This document shows, piece by piece, positions 12,076-24,100 of a stretch of DNA of 64,000 nucleotides. This DNA comes from Trichaptum fuscoviolaceum (taxonomy: Eukaryota; Basidiomycota; Agaricomycetes; Hymenochaetales; Trichaptaceae), in contig CAJSYZ010000008.1 of assembly GCA_910574455.1 (NCBI GenBank), positions 3,474,707 through 3,538,706 on the forward strand. Direction: 5' to 3'. How positions within the stretch are numbered: position 1 is the stretch's first letter; every line of letters begins with the position of its first letter. The notes beneath the pieces were generated by a model that did no database searches, had not been told where the DNA came from, and was given only the letters and a program-made list of their open reading frames with translations. The position numbers and the translations under genes are program-made.

Positions 12076-13948
12076 GTGATGAAGCCAAGCTCACCATGGG
12101 TACAGCTCGTTGACCCGACAGGTATTGCTCAGAATGCCTACAGGAGACCTTTGGGTCTTACAGAGCTTGCATTCTACTGGGACCATGTCTTCAACGGGAC
12201 CGCAACAACGATACAGGACATCCATGTGGAGGTGACAGCCGGGAGCGAAGAAACGTTGTCAGAAAAGGCGGTCGAAAGAGCTTGGGCTCGCTTGAAGCAA
12301 ACCTTTCCCCTCATCGGAGCGCAGCTTGACGAGCACCCCGATGAGGTAGGCGTCGACTTCATAGTTCGGGAAGAGAACCTACAGTCTGCACGACACGGAG
12401 AGCTGCGTTTCGAATCAGCGGGGTCATCGGATGAAGTGCAGGCGGTCGTCGAGCACCTGATGAATGGACCAACTACGTTGACCAACGATAAAATCGCAGA
12501 GCTATGGGTCATACGCCGGAAGGATGCCCCTCGTCAGTTTCACCTCCTACTCGTTGTCGCGCATGTCATTACGGATGGGATGGCGGGAGCGACACTGATG
12601 CGCCATCTATGTCAAGAACTTTCTTTACCCTCGGTCGATCCAGTCCCTGCTCTATGGGAGCGCCTGCAGGTGGTACCCGCCTTGGAAAATCTGTATCCGT
12701 CCGCGTCTATGAGTGCGCCTCGGAGGAGATGGCGTCAAGCCATCGGTCGCGTTATTTACAATATACGCAATGCCAAACTGCAGGTGCGTTTTCTTGACAG
12801 ACTCAGAAACAACCGAAAACTGAATATATGAATATCTCCAGGGCGGCCACACGCTTCCCCGAAAGGCCTCGAGCACTGGGTCAAGCCTCCTTGCAGTCTC
12901 CCGTACGGACCGCATAGAACTTCCAGAGTCAACATCCTTGGGAATACTGGCTACATGTCGGAAACTTGGTATCACTTTCGGAAACGCATTTCCTGTGCTC
13001 TCCCAGATCGCACATTCTCGAGTTCTGCATCGCTTACGGTTTCAGAAGGGCGAAATCGGCGATTCGGAATGGACCTTTAGACTTCAACAACCAATGCACT
13101 TCTCTGGTCCTCTGAACTTCCGGCCGTACTTGGATGAAGACTGGTACAAGAACAAAGGCGGTGCCAGCGAGGTTGTCCTTGCAATCAACTTCTATGACTT
13201 CACCCTCCCGTCCTTACCTCGAAGCTCGTTACCCCTGGACAGTTGGCGCGGCAACTACCCTCCCTATGAATCGCTTCTTTCAAGAGAGCGCTTCCTTTTC
13301 CGTAGTCGAATGGTTCGTCAGCAAGCAGCCACACTTTTGAAGCACCCTCTCTTCGTCGATATCAATGCATGTAAGAATCCCGGAAGACTTGTGCGGTCGC
13401 GCAATTTCGGAGTGAAATGGAGGGCTGCTCAGAAGGACAATTCTGTTACGTCAATCGGCACGAATGGAACAAACGTTGCCGGCGACGTACCTTTTGTCTT
13501 CTCAAACGGTGGCGCTAGTCTGGGGAATGTGAGCGCATCCTTTTTGCAGTTCTCTCGCACAGTTTCTAATAACAATATCGCAGAGAGACCCGTTGATGCC
13601 CTATTCGTACCCAGTACTAAAGGACAAGTCCGGCGAGGTATGATGAGTCCCTCATGCAAAGTTTGTGTTGCTGTAGCTGACTTCGATACGCAGAACCTTC
13701 AGACGACGTTGGAGGTCATAGACGTGATCACTTACCTCCGGTGCCGGCCTACCGAGCTGTACCTTGGCGCGTCAACCAGCAAACAACGACTATGCTTCTT
13801 CCTGTACTGGGACTCGAACGCCTACTCCGACGATCTAGTTCGCGAATGGGCCGCAGAAGTCAAAGCTGCGGCCCTCCATTACCTGGGACAGTGCCCTCAG
13901 GAGGGCCCTGTGGCAAACTCCGCTAGTTTGGCGAGGTCAAAGCTGTAA
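12076..13948 (+). CDS. CoA-dependent acyltransferase / condensation-fold protein (HxxxDG)
   Basis: Preferred exons 12076-12783, 12842-13528, 13584-13637, 13694-13948; 567 aa. The first intron is required. The second and third (55 and 56 nt, GTGAGC...CGCAG and GTATGA...CGCAG) together remove 111 nt, so the region also stays open unspliced (604 aa). The spliced version gives NGGASLGNRDPLMPYSYP, which looks more protein-like. Residues 163-168 (HVITDG) match the HxxxDG catalytic motif of the chloramphenicol acetyltransferase/condensation/BAHD superfamily, in which His is the general base. The N-terminus (LGLTELAFYWDHVFNGTA) and the later FSNGG...TYLRCRPTELYLGA segment fit a two-lobed enzyme. The acyl donor and acceptor are unknown. 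No other biosynthetic gene lies nearby, so a secondary-metabolite role is not supported by context. Confidence 0.75.
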
Positions 13949-16900
13949 TAGTCAAGATGATACCGTGACGATGGAAGACGTCTAATGGCGTCAGAGACTC
14001 GGATTAGTGGAATAAACCTTCAAATTCCTTTTTTCTCCTTCGTCAAAAATATTGTAAGTCATGGAAAAAGTTTCATGTTGGGTCGTCGTGTGGCTAAACG
14101 CTATGAACAGATGTCGACAAACACTGCACGTTGTACATAAATATGATTCAAGTATATCCATTACGTTGGCATCTAGTTTCAAGTTTGCCTCATCACTTGA
14201 GTGTTGCAGTGTGAGCAAGGCCAGGAACGCGTACCAGGATATACACGAAATATAATCATTAGTTTGAAGATGGGTATCTGGCTTTACAGTAAGCTACTAT
14301 TATGCAGTTACGGGGAAGTTATAGTTCCTTATACAGTACATCAAAGTGGCAGGGTCTGAATATACTTTTTTGACGAAATGGTTAGCGAGGGCCGACAATT
14401 GCAGCCTTTTCATCACTACACAAAACCCGATATTGACATCAAAAAGGAAGAAAAATGCTGATAGAACCGTGCTTTGCGTCAATATGTGATATACACTTGT
14501 CACAAGATGTCTTCTGTTCGAACACTACGAGTTAACTAATATTGGTATAGGAGCACACTCTCCAGTTACACTTGCTCGAAAAAATTAACACAAGAGTGGC
14601 TGTACGGTGTTCCGTTCAAGTTCCAGCATGAGAAGGGCAAATTACGGATGCTGATATCGAATAGTGTCTTCTATCAGGAGCTGAAGAGAGCAGCGGCATC
14701 TTCACGGAAGGCTTTGAAGCTTCTGCTTTCAGGGAGGCTGTCCCGATCTCCATTCCCCATCGGAGTTGGTGTGTTCAGCAAAAAACCTCCTATCAAACCT
14801 AACAATACAGTTTGCTACAACTCGAGTACGCTATATACCAAACAGTTTACACAGAGAAACCTCCACCGGTATGCAGTGAACCCACTAAACTGGTAGTGGA
14901 CATTGTATATTTATTAATGGTGCCAAAGACGAGATCCCCGTGTAGCATAAAGGCAAGGAATGAGAGTTTAGGGTAGTGAGGACATGTGAGCTTTAGGACC
15001 CATGACAGAGTTTGATAAAGAAAGCGCCGCAACTTAAAGATCTGTGCCGACACATTACTATACGCACTGATAGTATGTTTGAGGGTTTTGCTTACTCTGT
15101 CCTAGTAAATCGTAGGTTAGAGTTCAATTGACCACTGAACATACTGAAGACAGCTCTGAGCCTGTTTGGGACCACACGTCCGACACGTTCTTATCTTTCT
15201 GTATCGTTGCTGCTGAGTGGCGGTTGAGAGCCATTTGCCCAGAAGAAAGGTGGTTCGGGCTATGCTCCCGCAGCACGTTGAGATTCGCAGCTACCGCCAG
15301 ACTACTTGAATCAGATAAGACAGCAAGACTCGCCCTGCAGTGAGCCCCAACAAAAGGGTGAGCTCGTGAGATCGCAGTCTAACTATTCCGCATGGCTAAT
15401 CTGAGGTCTGGGTAGTTTCATTTCCCCTGAAAAGCACGATTGGGGGTAGGGTTGCTCAGTATCATTCATGGCTAACTGCGCAGTAGGTCATATATAGCTG
15501 ACCGACCCCGGGAACAAATTCCAAAAGTCCGATGCGGGTAAGAAGCATCCGCACCCTGAGATTGTAAGGCAGTGAAGTTTGAAGCAAGGGTCCAAGATCA
15601 AGGCTTAGTCTCCTAACACGCAGGGATGTTCCAACATGAAAACGGGCCGCGCAGTCAAGGGAGCGGTGAGCGGGATAGATGGGGAGCGGTGCAGAGTCCA
15701 GACTACGCAAATATGCTCGCTAATAGTCCGGATTGTTTTACTATCCCCCAAAGCCTGATACCAAAAGCCACAAGATATGCAAACAAATTATATAGTTAGT
15801 GTCCTCGCGATCAATCAGAAGGGTTAGCCTGAGGGACTTGCACAATGAACACTCATCAAGTAAGAGATCCGCATGATAGCCGAGCTCTGCAAGCGCGCAA
15901 AATCAGCATTTACTGTGCGCGTGATTCCATCTTGATTGTCAGATGTGTATGCTGCACCCGATAGGTATACTTGGAACTGGTCGGCAACGGTGATCCAAGA
16001 AAAGCAATGCACCAAAATTACTGCGTCCTAGATGATACGCATCAGTCAGGACACGAACAAGTGCAATAACAAAGCAGGTGTACTAACTTCAAGAGACTGA
16101 ATCACATTGTGATCTATTATGAGTAGCTTCCGAAGGGGGAAGCACTAAGCTTTAGGTTCGATAGGATATTCGACGAACTTGAAGGGACTGTGGACATTCT
16201 TTCCGAGGAGGGAGGCATCTCGAAGCACTGATTAAGGCGGAGCACAGGCTTCTTAATCCACATATCACCACTATATCAAGCTGTGAGGTTCAGTGATACA
16301 GATACAATCAACGAAGTCGACTTCGGATAAAGGAGACTCACATATCTTTGATGCATCGCGATCGATTACGATCAGTCAAGGACATGGCCTAGTAACGTTT
16401 ACGAACGGCATTTGTCTGGCCTTTAGGTACCGTGACCAAACAACAGATCTATATCAAGATGGTATGACAAGCACCCAAATGAATGATTCAGAAGCATACT
16501 GGCGGTAGAAAGTCCCTATCAATGAAATTAATAGTCTGGGAGGGAGTGTAAAGCTCAGATGCAACAACTCACAGGGAAGAAAGACAAGTTACAGACTATA
16601 CGCAGACATCCAGATTTCTTCAACCCTATTAGTATATACAGTCGCTCTAGGACAGCTGCTCCCACAAAGAACTGTCAGCTTTATTTTCCACTGGAGAAGG
16701 CCTTTCCTTCTCAATTGTCAACAACAGACGGCAACGTGCGGGAGCGCACGAACGAGTCTGGAATGGCTGCAGAAACAACGACCAGCTTGAAGTCTTCAGA
16801 ACAGCCACTAGACGACGGGCGTCTGTCGGATGGGGCTGACACGGGAAGGCCATTTGAGATCTTTAACAAAAGCCAGAATAGATAAGAGTGGGTGGGTTGC

Positions 16901-17240
16901 AATAATCTTGAGGTCTTTGTTGTGTCGTCACTATCTTGAGGCTTGAAGTCGGTCGTTCGTCCGAGTCGTGGGCGATGATGAAGAACGCGCGGCGCGACGC
17001 GACTTGACGCGTGACGTTCAAATCGAGTTGTTACTACTAGTAGTACGGTCACGCAGCTACTTATTTAAGTCTTTCTCAGGTAACCTTGCCTTGATCCTCC
17101 TCCCTGATTTGCATTGAACAAGCCGATCCAAGTCGAGCTTCCGAATCAAGTCAATCATAGCATCGAAATGGAGTTAAAACTATCCAATGCTTCCAACGCG
17201 TGTGAGCCATAGTCGCAAGCAAAGGACCTCCATCTGGGCG
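13949..17240. other. 3.3-kb region without an assignable gene
   Basis: Only short frames. A stretch near 14600-14740 reads LYGVPFKFQHEKGKLRML on the plus strand and then breaks down; I cannot identify it. No repeats stood out except a palindromic TACTACTAGTAGTA at 17032-17045. Confidence 0.45.
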
Positions 17241-17248
17241 TATAAAAG
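17241..17248 (+). promoter_or_regulatory. TATA box of the DM9 gene
   Basis: TATAAAAG, a consensus TATA box, 79 nt upstream of the ATG at 17320. Placement and consensus are seen; function is inferred. Confidence 0.6.
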
Positions 17249-17319
17249 GGGTATCTATTGTTCTTCCGTCTTTACAACTTGAACCAGTAGTGACTCTCAG
17301 CCAAACTTTGCCCCACAAG

Positions 17320-18338
17320 ATGGCCGAGTATATCAAATGGGTGTGTTGTCGTCCATTTATTGACCGAATCGGGGCGTACTATTCTATAGAACGATGTTTC
17401 CCTAGGTCAGCACGCGGAAAGGTGACCCTCAGATTGAAAACAAACTTGCAGGCGGGGACGAATACGGTGTTCCTATGTTCATCGCCCGTGCCAAAGACCA
17501 TGGCAATGTTTGTATGTAACTCTCTTGCGTATCTCTTCAATCAGCCCATTTATCCATACTTTCTATCAGATCCGGGAAAATACATAGATCTCGGTAAACC
17601 CGGTGCACCGAGGGTCGATCGTATGCTTGCAGGTCCAAATGGTAAAGAGACTGAAGTAAGTTTCCACAGTGAACTTCTGCAATGCGGAAGTGACTAGTTC
17701 TTCTTGTCTAGTTCAAGGAATATCAAGTTGCGACAGGCGATGAAAGCCACTTTAAATGGATCAAGCAATCCGGTCCTTTCAACCCACTCAACATTTTTGC
17801 AACTGGCTTCGAACCGGTCCAGTAGGTAGTCAGAATTTTCATTAATAATGTGAAACAATGATATTGGATTGGCCGATCAGGGCTGGATTCAAAATTGTTA
17901 ATGACGGTTATGACCTCAGCACGTTCTATATTGCACGAGCACCTATTTTCATAGATGAATATCGTCTGACCGTCCCTGGCAAAGTGTCGGAGGGATCTCT
18001 CGGTAAGTTGTAGTCTAATTACATTCCTGGGAGAAAACCACTAATCCACATTGAATTTCCCAGCGGAAGTCGTGCGCGGTTGGGAACAACACGTATCGGA
18101 TGAGTACGAGGTGCTCGTGTACAGTGGGCATCTCTCTGGGACTCCGCATCCTCCCTTAGACTTTGATCTCCCCACACTCCCCATTGACATTCTAGAATTT
18201 CCGGCGACAGGAGGTTTAGGGACAGGAACCCCATGGGCTTTGTTTGAACCAAAGACAGGAATTTTGACATTTTTGGTAGTAATTGCTGCTTGTTTCATCT
18301 ACTACTACTGCTTTACAACACCAGGATTAATTATATAG
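17320..18338 (+). CDS. DM9-repeat protein with C-terminal transmembrane anchor
   Basis: Exons 17320-17340, 17406-17511, 17570-17655, 17712-17821, 17881-18002, 18064-18338; 720 nt, 239 aa. The five introns are about 55-65 nt. After splicing the N-terminus reads MAEYIKWVSTRKGDPQIENK and leads into GGDEYGVPMFIARAKDHGNV, YPGKY and YQVATGD...FKWI, the landmarks of a DM9 repeat. A second divergent DM9 repeat has FYIARAPIF, VPGKV and EYEVLVY. DM9 proteins bind carbohydrate (mannose) in several invertebrates; in fungi their role is little known, so ligand binding is inferred. The last 25 residues (ILTFLVVIAACFIYYYCFTT...) form a hydrophobic helix, suggesting a tail anchor with the DM9 domains facing the cytosol. 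No signal peptide is present. Confidence 0.8.
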
Positions 18339-18749
18339 CGCTGTGAGAGCCAGCTTGTCCCCGCCACGAATGAAATGCTTTGATTGAAGCAAACAGGATG
18401 TCCGTACTGAATGTTTGTTCATGAGCTCCGTCAATAATTATGGCCGAGAAACTCGCGAGATCCGGATCCGGATCCGTCAAGGACTCACAAAGAAGTACAC
18501 AGTCCGTTCATGTATTTAACCACGGTCTTGTCACTTGCAAGATCCTCAAAATCGAATATCCAGCCTCATAGCCCACATTGGTGCCTTCTACTTCTTCAGC
18601 AACACGCGCTGCAACACTCATCTTAGCAACGCGACGCGGTAGCTACAGTTACCGGCAGTGGCAGACACGCTTGGTCGTGGTACGGCGCAAGCCAGTCGCA
18701 CAAACCCATCGCGAACTCGAATAGTCCGCGCACACGGATTGCCGCTTGC

Positions 18750-18750
<1 letters not shown>
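18339..18750. other. Intergenic, no assignable feature
   Basis: About 400 nt between the DM9 gene and the EF-G pseudogene. A GGATCC-type triplication (GATCCGGATCCGGATCC) occurs near 18460; nothing else noted. The plus-strand side is the DM9 3' region. Confidence 0.4.
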
Positions 18751-19590
<840 letters not shown>

Positions 19591-19839
19591 AATATTCCGC
19601 TGCTTTCCTAGTCTGACATGATCCTGAGCTGTCAACAGGCCCGCGCATCATGGAGCAAAGGTCGTCTGCGGACTGCAGCTTCGTCGCGGGGAGGTCTGCG
19701 CCCATGGGGACTTCTTCAGCACTTTGACGAATTGCTCGATGGAAAGCTTGTTCTGAGTCGCCGGGGCTCACCGGCTGTCACGGCCGAGTATAACTTCAAG
19801 TTGATGATATAATAATGGCAACTATATTTCCTATCAACC

Positions 19840-19863
19840 AAATTTACTACTAGTAGTAAATTT
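19840..19863. repeat. 24-bp perfect palindrome
   Basis: AAATTTACTACT followed directly by its exact reverse complement. The central 14 bp (TACTACTAGTAGTA) recur at 17032-17045, 2.8 kb to the left. It could be a protein-binding site or a degraded terminal repeat; no target duplication was found. Confidence 0.5.
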
Positions 19864-21156
19864 ACCATCTACTACCCAGATTTAGAAAATGACGTCATTG
19901 GCCACTGGTAACGACTCGGAGGCATTCAAATGAACAGTAGATAGAAGCTTTCTGTTGCAAGGAGCAAACCCTGTACAAACTATGAAGTCCCCTGTCTCCT
20001 ATAGAACGGCTTCATGTCCAGGAAAAGCTCAAGGATATCCAGATTAAGCAGTGAAATAAATGCATTCTCCGCAACATGACCATCACATGAATCATGAACG
20101 GGAAAAAACAGTGCGCTAGTATGGCTAAGCCGGCTTGTGACAGTACTACTATGCTTGACTACCATAGTAAGGACCTGGCAAAGATGAAAAGGACCCGGTA
20201 TTAATCAACAGTCTAGATTCCCCCCCATCACTAGCAGTTGCGGTCTAAGTAACTGCAAATCAAGATGAACAGAGCACCGAAGGTGATATACGGTGCTCGC
20301 CAACAAGAGACTAGATAACAGGCCGAGCTTCGCCGGCAGATCCCTTACTCCCTCATTCCCTGCATTTGGCTCTCCACTTTAATAGTCCATCTCATAAAGG
20401 ATGTCAGTAAATAACAGAAACAAAGTGTAGAGAGAATTGCTTGGGTTATATTGGAAAGCAAACCCGATAATGAAAATGTGGTGAAAATGAACAGGTATCC
20501 CGTGCCGGCAGTTTAGGGGAGGTGCAAATATGCAGGTATCCCACGGCAATTTAGGGGATACAGTGCCCTTTACTCCCAGTGGGAGTAAGGGAAAGAAGAC
20601 AGCACAAATGCTTTCCTTGTCGTAGAGGCTTTCTTCGGAGCACAAAATAGGCTACCATAAAACTTGAAGGGCAATGCGTATTTTCATGTGAAAGCTAAAC
20701 ATTAAGAGCGTCATAATAAAATCATGAGTACGTGCGTTATAATACATGGATGCGCGTAAGAGAGAAAAAGCAGAGACGAAGCATAGCAGAGCTTGAAAGC
20801 GAAAAGAAGTCTACGATATGAATGCAAAGAGAGGAGTCTGAACGAAAAGGAGGGAGAAGGGAGAGTGAGAAAAAGTGAGAAACATAGATAATATTTCATT
20901 CCGCCATCGCACTCCCCCCACAAAAACATAGCACCAACCCAGTGGCAGATCAAATGGTAATAAACGTGGTGTGAATCACCTCCACCGGGAGTACGCCTCC
21001 CCCGCCTCGGCCAACCCTATGTATTTCTTGGCAAGGCCAGCGATCAAAGGCAGCTGATAGCCAAGATGGCCCACGGTGGTTGTAAGGTATAATGGAATGC
21101 AAAAAAATATAATTGTATATGTACAACCACGGGCGGAAAAGCAGCAGAACGTGTCT
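19864..21156. other. Intergenic, 3' of the Ca2+-ATPase gene
   Basis: No coding region. It holds a direct repeat of about 27 bp (near 20492-20518 and 20531-20557, both containing GGTATCCC and TTTAGGGGA) and a 19-nt perfect inverted repeat with a single-base centre, TTACTCCCAGTGGGAGTAA, at 20570-20588. Confidence 0.45.
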
Positions 21157-24100
21157 CTACTTAGTGCCATCCGTCGACAGAGCGGCAGCCGCACCCCACT
21201 TTTTGAACGCAATATCGTCCTTTGGCGTACCAGGATGGAGCTGCAGTTTGCCTTCCCAAAGGGCGGCAGAGGAGCGAGAGGGGTCCGTGGACGCTGGGTC
21301 AGACAATGAACCATGTTGGTGTTGAGGAGCCCATCCAGCACCAATAGAGCTTGCAACAATAGTCGGCACCATAGTCATGATACTCGGGCTTTGAAAAAAA
21401 AAAGGTTACGTTGTTAATCAGACTGAACCAGAAAATGGTATTAAGCAACAACTCACAATTTCACACCTGCCTCCTCTAACCGAGCCGACCTGCTCTTACC
21501 AACGAACGAAGACGCACGCATTCGGCCCCCACGGACATTAGCAAACGTGTTCAAGTTGTCCCTGATCTGGCTGATGGCTGGATTCCATTCTTCAGCGTCT
21601 GGCCGGTCCATGGGCAGCACAGGCTGGTCCTTCATTATGCGTAGTGCCTTGAGCAGACGCGCGACGGGCGGGTTGGGGATGAGGCGCAGGAAGAAACCAA
21701 TAGGAATAGACATGAAACCGAGCGCTAGCGAGATTCCCCAGTCACGACCATTGATTTTGGTTACTTGAAATGCATTTCCGCCCACGAACACAATCAGTAC
21801 CTGTGCACCGATTTCTAACCGAAAAGTGAGTACTGGAAAGAATACGAGATGCGCCAGGACCACATACCTATTAGAGTGATTACCATAAAGTAATAATTGT
21901 TTAAGATGCCCTCAAATATATTGAGTTTATTGTCGATCCGGCGGGCATTGAACGAGTTGAAAATTTGCATGAACACGAAGGCATTAAAGACGAGGGTATT
22001 AATCTTGTTCGTGTTGTTGATCTGTACCGATTCGTTGCCCGGGACGGAATGGTAGTTGAAAATCTTGTTGCCCGCGAAATGGAAGACGAGAATAACGATC
22101 GTTTGGTATATCGCCTGTCCGAAGATCTGTTTGTACATATCCACATTGAACAGCGGCGCCGTCTTCCTGTCCGGCTTCCGGTCCAGCAACGACGGCGTCG
22201 CAATGTCCGTCGCCAGCGCCAGAGCCGCAAACGTGTCCATGATGATGTTGATCCAGAGCAGCTGCACCGCCGACAGCGCCGACTCCTCCTCCGCCGAAGC
22301 GACGGCCGTGACGAACGTGATGATCACCGCCGTGATATTGACCGAGATCTGGAACTGCAAGAACTTGCGCACCGCGTCGTTCACGCACCGGCCCCACATG
22401 ATCGCCTTCACGATCGACGAGAAGTTGTCGTCCATCAGGATGATGTCCGACGCCTCCTTCGCCACCTCCGTTCCCGCAATGCCCATCGAGAATCCGACGT
22501 GCGCCGTCTTCAAAGCCGGTCCATCGTTCGTGCCGTCGCCTGTCACACCCACAATCTCCCCAAGATCCTTGAGCTTCTCGACTAGTAGCCGCTTGTCCTC
22601 CGGCGAGGAGCGGGCCAGAACCTGTAAGCGTGGAACCACCTCATTCATATCGCGGTCCTCGAGCTGACGGAAGACGGGTCCCTCCATGATAATACCGCCC
22701 GGCGTGAAGATACCACACTGAAGCGCAATAGAACGCGCCGTGAGGACATTGTCACCCGTGCACATCTTGACAGTCACTCCAGCCTTGAGACAGCTCGCCA
22801 CAGCTTCACGCACACCTTCGCGGAGGGGGTCTTCAATACCAGTGATTCCAATCAGCGTTAGGTCACGCGCAAGCTCGTCATAGGGCACCTAAGTCAGAAA
22901 CGAGATTAGAAACCAGACTAGCGAGGTGTTGATTGACTGTCTTACATCATCCTCTTCGCTGTTCTCTGTCGAGGAAGGAGGCCACGAGTCGAAGTCCCTA
23001 TAGCAGAGGGCGATAGTGCGGAGCGTCTGGTTCGCATAGAAGATAATCGTGCGCGAGATGTTATCTTTCGAAAGCGCGTCGATCTCCTTCGTCTCAACCG
23101 CATCATCCTCACTGCCCTTCACCTCTTCATCAGGCCGAGAGACAACAACATGCCGGGCGCACAACTTCGTCAAGATCTCACTCGCGCCCTTGATGTACAG
23201 CCTCCACCGGCCCTCGCCCAATTTGACGACGACACCCATAGCCTTGCGCTCAGACGAAAACGGGATCATCTGCACAACCTCCGCCGCGTCCCTTGTCTTA
23301 TGATAATCCTCCCATCCCAGCTCCTTCGCGAACTTCAGCAGCGCCGTCTCCGTCTTGTTGCCCACGAACTCAATCTTCCCCGTCTCCGCGTTCTCGTCCT
23401 CAAACGCCGTCGAGTTCACCGCGATCGCCTCGTTGAACAGCTTGCGCAGTGCCGGGCTCAGGATACTGTTCAACTTGCTTTGATCAATCGAGAAATCCTC
23501 CGGGTGCTTCCGCGTCGCAGGCTCGCCGTCCTCTTTGACGCCAACCTGTTCACCCGCGTTCGTCCGCTCCTGATTATCCTCGAGGCGTTGCACGAACTTC
23601 GCATTGATGCCGACAGAGCCCGCTACAACAGTCATGGAATTCTGGGTGAGAGTGCCGGTCTTATCGGTGCAGATGACCGACGCGTTTGCCATCGTCTCAC
23701 AAGAGCCCAGAACACGAACAAGGAGATTTTCCTTCGTCATCCGCTTCGTCGCAAAAGCAAGCGCCAAAGTAACCGCAAGCGGTAAACCTACATTCACCAC
23801 CCAAAAAAGAAATTCAATTCAGATTTAAAAAATATCAAGGTAAGGTCAGAGTACAGAAAACGCACCTTCAGGGACAGCAACAACAATAAGGGTGACCGCG
23901 ATAATCAGAATCTGCACAAACGCGAGTCCTTTCTCGTTTGCACTGCGCACCGGGTTTCCAGTCCCAAGTTGGACGAAAAAGCGGATAAGCAGCGCCACGA
24001 AAAGCAACAAGCCGGCCAAACTTCCAAGCTTCGCAATGAGCTCGGCAAGGTTGTTCAACTTGATCTGCAGAGGGGTGTTATCGTTCTCAGTCCGAAGAGC

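Noticed and set aside
21965..23785. Long plus-strand frames of about 200 codons opposite the Ca2+-ATPase
   Set aside because: Antisense shadows of GC-rich coding exons; Arg/His-rich composition and no motifs.
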